From positions 1-6,032 of the forward strand of contig JAISAX010000915.1 of NCBI GenBank assembly GCA_031266495.1: a DNA stretch of 6,032 nt. The letters are read 5' to 3'. Made by a program: the position numbers and the translations under genes. Below, piece by piece: positions 1 to 5,795 of this stretch; position 1 is the first letter of the stretch; each line of letters starts with the position of its first letter. The notes below the pieces were generated by a model. It saw only the letters and a program-made list of their open reading frames with translations, searched no databases and was not told the DNA's origin. This stretch comes from Opitutaceae bacterium. Lineage in GTDB: Bacteria > Verrucomicrobiota > Verrucomicrobiae > Opitutales > Opitutaceae.

Positions 1-2
1 TA

Positions 3-2045
3 CACCGCCAGGCGATTCGTCGTCCCCCTTTCCCACCACCCCCCCCTCCCCCCCCCCCCCCCCCTGCCCTGGTTCCGCCGCCGGAAGGCGCGGCCAGCGT
101 CACGCTCACGAGTGCCAAAACACGCTGGTATTTCGGCGAACCCTGCCTGATCGAATTTAACCTCACCAACACCGGCAGCGCCCCCTTCGCCTTCACCGAC
201 GGCGGAGCTGACGGCTTTGACAATCGTTTGCTGCGTTTTCGCGTCCATGCGACCGACGAGCATGGTCAACCGGTACCATTTGCCGGTGTCGATATACGAG
301 GAAGCATGGGAGAAACCCCGATTAGCAGCAATACACTCCTGCCCGGCGAAACCTGGTCCAAAAAACTTCGCCCCCTGCGATACCACCACTTCGATAAACC
401 CGGACGCTACACCATTCGCATCACACACGACCTCGGGTGGAACGGAACTCACTTCGAGAAAGACGCCAGAACGGAACTGTTGGAGAAGACGTGCGCCCGA
501 CTCGTTTCCCGGCACACTCTTGGCAAAGAGCAAACGCCACAAGAACCCGTTTTCCCCGGCGACCTCCCCGGCTGGAAATCCCCCGTCGCGCAAATCGAAA
601 TCGAATTTGTCATGCCCGACGAATTACAGGCGCGACGCATCGTCACCGCCGCCGCCGATGTGCTCGAAATCATCCACTCGGGTTCCCCTTACCCTGACGA
701 TCTCTCCGAAAAAATTTCCGACGAAAACGACTTCGCCCACCCCGTTTACCTGCCCATCCTGAAAAAACGCGCCGAAGACGAATTCGGCGGGCACACCTCT
801 TTTCTCACCGCACTCGCGCACATCCCGACCAGGGAAGCCATTGAAGCGCTCATCGAGATTGCCGGAAAAAACAACGGATACGACACAGTGGCCCTGGGTG
901 CCGCCAGGCTGCTGGTCCTGGGTCGCATGCCGAACGACTCTTTGGTGGATATTCCCATTCCCGGTTGGGATGACACTCTGGTGCCAGCCGTCCGCGCACT
1001 CGCGCGCGACTACATAAAATCCGCCATCGCCCCCCTCCTCCGCCGCTCTGGTCGAACCAACCTGTATGCCCGTCCCATACTCTGGGGGGCGCGCATCCTC
1101 CTGCGCATCGGCACACCGGAAGACTACCCGCTCCTGCGCGACGCACTGGACGCCGCCATCAAAAACCCGCACGATCCGCGTTTCCGGTTCCCTTTCCCAC
1201 CTTTTCCATTCGGCACACGGGAAAACGATCCTGTGGATGAACTCGCCTCCGCCATTGAGGCCCTGCACGAACGAGGCCTCCCCTACGAAACCGAAAAATT
1301 CACCTGGCCCGGCGAAGCGCTCATCGAATTTCGACGCCTCGCCAAAACCCCTCCCCTCCGTCCCGAATGGTGGCAAAAACGTATCCAGGAATGGACTCCC
1401 TACATGGGCGACACCCTTCATCTCTGGGAGGCAACCGTCCAGTCTGTCCCCGCGCCCATGCCGCCGGAATGCCGGCCCTTCCTCCTGATGTCGCTCAACA
1501 GCATGGGCAACGACGTCCTCGCCGCCGCCTGTCGTGTCGCTGGCGATTCCGGCGACAAAACCCTCGCGCCTGCGCTGCTCGACGTCATTGCCTGCCACCC
1601 CTTGACATACTCCATCCTGCACGCTGCGGTGAACGCACTCGAAAAACTCGGAGTTCGCCACGAACTCGCCGCTGCACTGGCGGAGTGTTGCATTACGGTA
1701 GAGACACGCGGACTGCCCAATGCGCACTCCTACTTGCTCGACATGGTTGTGGACACGCCGAAGGACGAGCATGGCATCCCAAGTTACAATTGGAGCAAGC
1801 ACCGCGACTGGGAGCGCGTCGTTCTCCGCGACGCCTGGCGTGCCTGGATCGCCGAACACGCCGCCGACATTGATGCCGGCAAAAAATTCAAACCCGGCGA
1901 CAACGCCAACCTCCCCGCCGCCCTCTTCGGACGAGCAATTCTCACCCTCCCCGACGGCACAACTTGGCCCGTGTCCAACCCGCCGGACTACAACTCCATC
2001 CCGTGGGAGCGCCCCGTTGCTTCTCCGGCTTCCTCCACCCATTAA
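3..2045 (+). CDS. HEAT-like repeat protein with N-terminal beta-sandwich-like segment (5' partial)
   Basis: The reading frame is open from base 3 to the TAA at 2043-2045, so the gene begins before the window. A TTG at 228 could be called as a start, but it lies inside an obviously coding stretch and would cut a domain. Going from the 5' end, the frame encodes a run of 11 prolines (poly-C tract), then a segment at about 93-440 with alternating hydrophobic residues (VTLTSAKTRWYFGEP, IEFNLTNTG, then PGRYTIRITHDLGW). This resembles an immunoglobulin-like or BsuPI-like beta-sandwich. From about 760 to 1720 the protein is helical, with repeated units such as TREAIEALIEIAG, ALGAARLLVLG and ILHAAVNALEKLG, typical of HEAT-like scaffolds. 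The tail is Trp-rich (WERVVLRDAWRAWIAEH). I see no catalytic motif. The function is unknown; a binding or scaffold role in the envelope is a guess. lutB follows after 62 bases but a functional link is not implied. Confidence 0.75.
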   Translation, partial: HRQAIRRPPFPPPPPPPPPPPALVPPPEGAASVTLTSAKTRWYFGEPCLIEFNLTNTGSAPFAFTDGGADGFDNRLLRFRVHATDEHGQPVPFAGVDIRGSMGETPISSNTLLPGETWSKKLRPLRYHHFDKPGRYTIRITHDLGWNGTHFEKDARTELLEKTCARLVSRHTLGKEQTPQEPVFPGDLPGWKSPVAQIEIEFVMPDELQARRIVTAAADVLEIIHSGSPYPDDLSEKISDENDFAHPVYLPILKKRAEDEFGGHTSFLTALAHIPTREAIEALIEIAGKNNGYDTVALGAARLLVLGRMPNDSLVDIPIPGWDDTLVPAVRALARDYIKSAIAPLLRRSGRTNLYARPILWGARILLRIGTPEDYPLLRDALDAAIKNPHDPRFRFPFPPFPFGTRENDPVDELASAIEALHERGLPYETEKFTWPGEALIEFRRLAKTPPLRPEWWQKRIQEWTPYMGDTLHLWEATVQSVPAPMPPECRPFLLMSLNSMGNDVLAAACRVAGDSGDKTLAPALLDVIACHPLTYSILHAAVNALEKLGVRHELAAALAECCITVETRGLPNAHSYLLDMVVDTPKDEHGIPSYNWSKHRDWERVVLRDAWRAWIAEHAADIDAGKKFKPGDNANLPAALFGRAILTLPDGTTWPVSNPPDYNSIPWERPVASPASSTH
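39..64 (+). repeat. Poly-C homopolymer tract (8 C, T, 17 C) inside a coding frame
   Basis: Bases 39-46 are all C, 47 is T and 48-64 are 17 uninterrupted C. In the frame of the downstream helical-repeat gene this is a polyproline stretch, followed by ALVPPPEG. All three upstream frames are open over the short stretch before the tract, and frame 2 also gives a natural-looking linker (TPPGDSSSPFPTTPPS). So the true tract length, and which frame feeds into it, cannot be decided from this sequence. Tracts this long are prone to slippage in replication and to miscounting in sequencing. Confidence 0.9.
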
Positions 2046-2091
2046 CCTCCACTCATTAACCTTCAGCCTTCAGGCATTCAGCCCTTCAGCC
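2040..2091 (+). repeat. Short direct repeats in the gap before lutB
   Basis: CATTAACCT occurs at 2040-2048 and again at 2054-2062. It is followed by four near-identical heptamers: TTCAGCC at 2062, TTCAGGC at 2069, TTCAGCC at 2077 and TTCAGCC at 2085, spaced 7, 8 and 8 bases apart. The first repeat overlaps the stop codon of the upstream gene. Together they fill nearly all of the 62-base gap. No Shine-Dalgarno sequence is seen ahead of the lutB ATG, so the tract is the dominant feature of its leader. Function is unknown; it could be a leftover of tandem duplication or a binding array. Confidence 0.7.
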
Positions 2092-2107
2092 TTTTACTCA
2101 CAGACCC

Positions 2108-3523
2108 ATGCGCCAACCCATCGACCAGTACGCCGCCCGGCTCGCCGCCGAAAAACCCGACACGCGCGCAGCCGTTTACGACGGCTCCAAATCCGGTTAC
2201 GACGCCCGTATCCACGCGCTCACGACAAGCTACGCCGCGCCCGACAAACTCCGCCACCTCGCCGGCCACATCAAGCAACACGTCGTCGAAAACCTCGACA
2301 CCTACCTCCCGCAAGTCGAGGCCCGCCTCCAGGCCAACGGCGCGCAAGTCCACTGGGCGTCCGACGCCGACGAAGCCTGCGCCCACGTCCACCGCATCAT
2401 GCAGACCCGCGGCGCAACCAGAATGGTGAAAGCCAAAACCATGGTCAGCGAGGAAATCCACCTCGCCGACTACCTCCAGGAACGCGGCATGGAATGCCTC
2501 GAAACCGACCTCGGCGAATTCATCGTGCAAATCGACCACGACCACCCCTCGCACATCGTCAAACCCATCATCCACAAAAATCGCCGCGAAATCGCCGCCT
2601 CGTTCGAGAAAAACGGACTCGGCGCCTGGAACGACGACCCTGCAACCATCACCCGCCGCGCCCGCCAGCACCTCCGCCACAAATACCTCGCCGCCGACGT
2701 CGGCCTCAGCGGAGCCAACTTCGTATCCGCGGAAAGCGGACGCCTCGTGCTCGTCACCAACGAAGGCAATTCCCGCTTCTGCCTCGCTGCCACGCCCGTG
2801 CACATCGCGCTCGTCGGCATCGAAAAAATCCTCCCCCGCGACCGCGACCTCGCCGTCTTCCTCAACCTCCTCGCCCGCTCCGCCACCGGCCAGCAACTCA
2901 CCTCCTACACCGAGTTCATCCGCGGCCCGAAAACCGCCGCGCAGCCCGACGGACCCGAGGAGATGCACGTCATCTTCGTGGACAACGGCCGCACCGACGT
3001 CCTGAAAAGCAACTGCCGGGACATCCTCCGCTGCATCCGCTGCGCCGCCTGCCTCAACGTCTGCCCCGTGTACCGCCAGGCCAGCGGTCACGCCTACCGC
3101 GCCGTGTATCCAGGCCCAGTTGGCGCCGTCCTCTCGCCGCTCCTCGCCGGGGAAAAATTCCCCGAAATGGCCGACCTGCCCAAAGCCTCCAGCCTCTGCG
3201 GCGCGTGCAACGAAGTCTGCCCAGTCAACATCCCGATCCCCGACCTGCTCCTGCGCCTGCGCGACAAGGGCAAGCGGGAAAAGAGCAAGGTGGCTGCCGC
3301 CGACGTCCCCCCGATGGGCGGCTTCGCGCTGCTCGCGACGAACCCCATGCTCTGGAAAACCGCGCTCGTGACCGGAGGCGTTGCGAAACACGTGCCCACG
3401 CTCCTCATGCCCCGCGCCGGCAAGACGTGGATCAACACCCGCGGCCTCCCCGAATGGCGCGGCGGCAAGTTCCGCAAATGGATGAAAAACCACAAGCGAT
3501 CCGATCCATTGAACAGAAGATAA
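2108..3523 (+). CDS. lutB: Lactate utilization iron-sulfur protein LutB
   Basis: LutB (YkgF family) is the iron-sulfur LUD-domain subunit of LutABC, which oxidises L-lactate to pyruvate in the cytoplasm. The 471-residue length is normal for the family. Residues about 70-290 form the LUD domain, with hallmark stretches VKAKTMVSEE, ETDLGEFIVQI (from residue 132), PSHIVKPIIHKNR and VTNEGN (216-221). A ferredoxin-type dicluster region follows: C309-x2-C312-x2-C315-x3-C319-P, then C364-x2-C367-x3-C371-P, which should bind two [4Fe-4S] clusters. The C-terminal part (about 375-465) matches the LutB C-terminal domain, ending in a Trp/Arg-rich segment (PEWRGGKFRKWMKNHK). The glycine usual within the first cluster motif is alanine here (CIRCAAC), a mild change. 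The ATG at 2108 is the only start that gives the expected N-terminus, although no Shine-Dalgarno sequence precedes it. lutC lies 147 bases downstream on the same strand; lutA is not in the window. Confidence 0.95.
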   Translation: MRQPIDQYAARLAAEKPDTRAAVYDGSKSGYDARIHALTTSYAAPDKLRHLAGHIKQHVVENLDTYLPQVEARLQANGAQVHWASDADEACAHVHRIMQTRGATRMVKAKTMVSEEIHLADYLQERGMECLETDLGEFIVQIDHDHPSHIVKPIIHKNRREIAASFEKNGLGAWNDDPATITRRARQHLRHKYLAADVGLSGANFVSAESGRLVLVTNEGNSRFCLAATPVHIALVGIEKILPRDRDLAVFLNLLARSATGQQLTSYTEFIRGPKTAAQPDGPEEMHVIFVDNGRTDVLKSNCRDILRCIRCAACLNVCPVYRQASGHAYRAVYPGPVGAVLSPLLAGEKFPEMADLPKASSLCGACNEVCPVNIPIPDLLLRLRDKGKREKSKVAAADVPPMGGFALLATNPMLWKTALVTGGVAKHVPTLLMPRAGKTWINTRGLPEWRGGKFRKWMKNHKRSDPLNRR

Positions 3524-3647
3524 CGAAGAGAACGAAGAACAACCAGGGGCGCTTACCGTTCATTCTTTTTTAACTTTATTAAAATCAATAACCTCTTGTT
3601 CGGAATCTTCTTTGTTTTACCTTCGTTGCCTTTGTTTCCTTCTGTTC
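3511..3647. repeat. Large imperfect inverted repeat between lutB and lutC
   Basis: The 27-base arm at 3511-3537 (starts GAACAGAAG, ends AACGAAG) is the reverse complement of 3621-3647 (starts CTTCGTT, ends CTTCTGTTC) at 22 of 27 positions by my hand alignment. The left arm overlaps the last three codons and stop of lutB; the right arm ends 12 bases before the lutC ribosome binding site. The 83-base loop holds an AT-rich island (about 3566-3592, with TTTATTAAAAT) that could be a -10 region for a separate lutC promoter, though no good -35 is seen. The right side also repeats CTTYGTT at 3610, 3621 and 3630. In RNA this would fold into a long stem at the lutB end. It is not a classic terminator, since no U-run follows the right arm. 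Confidence 0.7.
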
Positions 3648-3659
3648 AAAAAATCTCCC

Positions 3660-3663
3660 GGAG
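3660..3663 (+). promoter_or_regulatory. Ribosome binding site of lutC
   Basis: GGAG at 3660-3663 sits 7 bases before the ATG at 3671. This decides the lutC start: an in-frame TTG at 3596 would add 25 residues (MFGIFFVLPSLPLFPSV and so on) that come from the pyrimidine-rich inverted-repeat arm and do not resemble LutC. Confidence 0.8.
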
Positions 3664-3670
3664 AAATCCC

Positions 3671-4318
3671 ATGCCAACCACCTCCCGCGACACCATCCTC
3701 GCCCGCGTCCGCGACGCCCTCGCTCCGCTGGAAAAACGCGCTGCGTATCCGGAATTTACCGACGACATCGCCGTCTCGCCCGCGCTCGCTCCGTCGCTCA
3801 CCGGCCCCGATGCCGACCTCTGGGCCGCGTTTTCCGCCCGCGCCAGACTCGTCCACGGCACACCGCTCGCAGGCGGCCCTGCGGCGCTGGCCGTCTGGTT
3901 GCGCGAGAAAAAACTCGCCCACGGTTACTGCGACCCGGCGCTTCTCGATCAATTCCGCCCGCATCTCACCGATGCCGATGGAAAACCCCTTGCGCTCGAA
4001 ACCACCTTCGACCGCACCCGTGTCGATGAGTACGAGTTCGGCATCACCCGCGCCGCCGCCGCGGTGGCCGAGACGGGTTCGCTCGTCCTTTCCGATGCGA
4101 CGACCAGCAGCCGCCTCGCCGCGCTTGCGCCTTGGGTGCACATCGCGACGCTGACCCGCGCGCAGCTTCACGCGACCGTGGCCGACGCCATCGCCGCCCT
4201 GCCCGACGACCCCAACATCATCTGGTGCACCGGTCCCTCGCGCACGGCCGACGTCGAGGGCATCCTCATCGAAGGCGTCCACGGCCCCGGCGAGCAGATC
4301 GCGCTGCTCATGGACTGA
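3671..4318 (+). CDS. lutC: Lactate utilization protein LutC (LUD domain)
   Basis: LutC (YkgG family) is the small LUD-domain subunit of the cytoplasmic LutABC L-lactate oxidation complex; its exact biochemical role in the complex is not well defined. The 215-residue protein begins MPTTSRDTILARVRDAL, a helical start usual for the family, and carries the conserved C-terminal LUD signatures: AETGSLVLSD at 133-142, the PWVHIATL segment, GPSRTADVE at 188-196 and GVHGP at 202-206. The length is within the family range. It has its own strong ribosome binding site and lies 147 bases after lutB. An imperfect inverted repeat in that gap could tune lutC expression relative to lutB. LutB-LutC adjacency is the family norm, usually with lutA before lutB; here a helical-repeat protein takes that place. 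Confidence 0.93.
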   Translation: MPTTSRDTILARVRDALAPLEKRAAYPEFTDDIAVSPALAPSLTGPDADLWAAFSARARLVHGTPLAGGPAALAVWLREKKLAHGYCDPALLDQFRPHLTDADGKPLALETTFDRTRVDEYEFGITRAAAAVAETGSLVLSDATTSSRLAALAPWVHIATLTRAQLHATVADAIAALPDDPNIIWCTGPSRTADVEGILIEGVHGPGEQIALLMD

Positions 4319-4399
4319 TTCCACACTGACGTCATTGCCATTCTCTCCCCTGAAAACAGGTCTGTTGCCAAAACGCATCGCTACGTTCACCTTTTCAGC

Positions 4400-4684
4400 A
4401 TGACAGCTGCTATCACCGACGAAATCAAATGTCTCACGCCGACGGAAAAGCTCCACCTCATGGAGGAGTTGTGGAATGACCTTGCTGCAAACGACGAAGA
4501 CCTGCCGATTCCGACGTGGCATCAACAGATCCTCTCGGCGGATCATGATCGCTATCAGTCCAATCCGGGGCAAACGCATCTAATTTCTGAGTATATTAAT
4601 GAGATAATGATCACTCCAGGCAACATCCAAACGTTTGCCTCTGACGCTGCGTTTTTTGGTTTTGTCATTTTTGAGCAGGGTTAA
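4400..4684 (+). pseudogene. Addiction-module antitoxin truncated by an IS
   Basis: The N-terminus (MTAAITDEIKCLTPTEKLHL, MEELWNDLAANDEDLPIP, then W40, HQQIL and RYQSNPG) matches the small putative addiction-module proteins of the Unstab_antitox type (about 70-80 residues, commonly paired with a RelE/ParE-type toxin). Host-derived coding stops at about residue 55-56, where the IS inverted repeat begins at 4566. The usual final stretch, a Trp-containing segment after NPG, is missing. Reading continues into the IS and adds about 39 foreign residues before a TAA at 4682-4684, giving a 94-residue chimera. No toxin gene is found in the window. In this antitoxin type the N-terminal part is usually taken to bind DNA and the C-terminal part to bind the toxin, so toxin neutralisation is probably lost. 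There is no clear Shine-Dalgarno sequence ahead of the ATG. Confidence 0.8.
4566..4586. repeat. Left terminal inverted repeat of the IS
   Basis: CGGGGCAAACGCATCTAA at 4566-4583 matches the right end read on the - strand at 17 of 18 positions (second base G against A); beyond that a one-base gap is needed to keep alignment. The transposase stop codon (TAG on the - strand, 4580-4582) lies inside this repeat. Confidence 0.85.
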
Positions 4685-5686
4685 TGCGATGCGAGTGATT
4701 GTTGAAAAATTTTGAGCAGAAAAGCCTGCTCTTTTGCGACTTTTATCTTCATTGAAAGAAACATCCAATGACCAATGCAGTTTGTTTTCAATGCCCCAAT
4801 GTGAGCGAATGTTTTGTGCCCTGTCTTTCGCTTCGGCCAAAAAACTGGCAATATAAAAACGTGTTTCAGTCTCATACTTGCCAGTGGCCTTCACATGACG
4901 CTCAGAGACGATTTTCACAACGCCTGTCAAGCCAGGTCAACGCTCCAACGTTTTCATAACTGACAGGTCATCATATACAAAACAAGAACGTTTTTCGACG
5001 CGCCCATGTTCCACTTCTATGTGCTCCGATTGACTTGATGGCTTGGTCTCATTCACAACAACATCAATATCTTCCTCCAATCTGGGCTGGTTTCCCTTTA
5101 CCGCCAGTATATAATTGGCTTTCTTTTCCAGTACTTTCTTCGCGATTTCGGTCTGGCAACCCATTGCATCTATTGTAATAATACAGCCAGTTATCTCCAA
5201 AATTTCAAGCAATTTGGGAATGGCCTTTATTTCATTGGATTTATCATCCACTTTGACCTGTCCAAGCGCCATGTTGTTGGCTCCGGCCCATGCACTAACC
5301 ATGTGCGCAAATGAATTACTCCCGCGTGTTATTGTGCCTTTCAGCGTTTTCCCATCAATACTTACGACTTCACCTTGGGTTAATTGCACAACCGATTTTA
5401 CCCATTCCATGAAGCACTCTCCCAATCGTTTCGGGTCCAGCAGGCTGAAAAAACGATTAAAGGTGTCATGCGAAGGTATCCCATTGGTTAAATGCAGGAA
5501 ACGTTTCAACCACAACATCTTCTCCTTACCATAACTTGCGATGTCTTTCCAGGTTTCTGCCTTACAAATCACTGCCGCTATTGTTATGAATATTATATCC
5601 TCCATACGATGGAGTCTGGTCCGCTCTACTCGCGGATCTTTCAGCTTGTTAAAGTATTTTATTGGTGATTCCATAATGAATTGCAT
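4580..5686 (-). pseudogene. ISAs1-family transposase with one in-frame stop codon
   Basis: This is the DDE transposase of the H-repeat/YdcC type, which cuts and joins the IS ends. Read from 5686, the frame is 368 codons plus a final TAG, a normal length. It runs without a frameshift but has a TGA at codon 250 (4937-4939). The sequence around it reads VMKTLER-stop-PGLTGVV; the related E. coli H-repeat protein has a tryptophan followed by a GL pair here, so TGG to TGA is the simplest explanation. Residues 1-105 are the transposase-associated N-terminal domain (DPRVERTRLHRMEDI, NGIPSHDTFNRFF). The catalytic residues look intact: D111 in IDGKTLKG, D173 in TIDAMGCQ and E300 in HWGIENKLHW. The downstream SLDVSFNEDKSRKR and the C-terminal HYLINIL are also present. 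As written, translation gives a 249-residue product lacking the catalytic Glu. TGA followed by C is a relatively weak stop context, so low readthrough is possible; a sequencing error is also possible. Confidence 0.9.
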
Positions 5687-5702
5687 AATAAATAAATTAA
5701 CT

Positions 5703-5724
5703 CTTGATCAATCAAGATATTATA
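5703..5724 (-). promoter_or_regulatory. Transposase promoter -10 box and adjacent palindrome
   Basis: On the - strand a perfect TATAAT (plus coordinates 5719-5724) lies 32 bases before the transposase ATG. No convincing -35 box is seen at the usual spacing. Immediately downstream, at the expected transcription start, is CTTGATCAATCAAG (5703-5716), a palindrome with two 6-base arms and a CA centre. It could be an operator or a hairpin at the 5' end of the transcript. No Shine-Dalgarno sequence precedes the ATG. Confidence 0.5.
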
Positions 5725-5740
5725 AAGAAAAATTCCCGAA

Positions 5741-5761
5741 AATTTAGATGCGTTTGCCCTG
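5741..5761. repeat. Right terminal inverted repeat of the IS
   Basis: Read on the - strand from 5761 it is CAGGGCAAACGCATCTAA followed by ATTT, pairing with the left end. The sequence beyond it is a run of G, so the outer edge is uncertain by one or two bases. Confidence 0.85.
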
Positions 5762-5795
5762 GGGGGGGAAAATGAAGTGAGTGAGGGAAGAGGAG

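Larger units (their letters stand above)
4566..5761 (-). mobile_element. ISAs1-family (H-repeat-type) insertion sequence
   Basis: The element of about 1196 bp is bounded by matching terminal inverted repeats and encodes one ISAs1-type DDE transposase on the - strand. Its base composition is visibly AT-richer than the lut genes, which marks it as a recent arrival. Ends were set by extending the repeats outwards to CGGGG at the left and CAGGG (read on the - strand) at the right. The 8 bases outside the left end (GTCCAATC) and outside the right end (GGGGGGGA) differ, so the 8-base target duplication expected for this family is not present. It interrupts an antitoxin gene on its left side. Confidence 0.85.

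Noticed and set aside
228..230. TTG at 228 as the start of the helical-repeat protein
   Set aside because: The same frame is open and protein-like upstream (VTLTSAKTRWYFGEP, IEFNLTNTG), so starting at 228 would cut through a domain.
624..2042. Long - strand open frame opposite the helical-repeat gene
   Set aside because: Mirror of the GC-rich coding frame; Gly/Val/Glu-heavy composition and no recognisable family.
2078..3493. 471-residue - strand open frame opposite lutB
   Set aside because: lutB is certain from its motifs; the antisense frame is a GC-bias shadow.
1720..3573. 617-residue + strand frame spanning the first gene and lutB
   Set aside because: Extremely Arg/Pro-rich shifted frame overlapping two real genes.
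4327..4334. TGACGTCA palindrome downstream of lutC as an operator
   Set aside because: One isolated 8-base palindrome with no second copy and no promoter close by; could be chance.
4349..4360. CCTG-AAAA-CAGG hairpin after lutC as a terminator
   Set aside because: Stem of only 4 base pairs and no T-run after it.
4371..4379. AAACGCATC matching part of the IS terminal repeat, as a second IS end or target hotspot
   Set aside because: Only 9 bases match and the flanking bases differ from the repeat; a chance match is plausible.
3617..4579. - strand frame opposite lutC and the antitoxin
   Set aside because: Low-complexity Gly/Arg/Val composition and opposite well-supported genes.
4580..5686. Transposase broken by a frameshift or split into two genes
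   Set aside because: The two open frames are in the same phase: 4937-4939 is TGA, followed by CCT, GGC, TTG in frame. A single nonsense codon explains the break.
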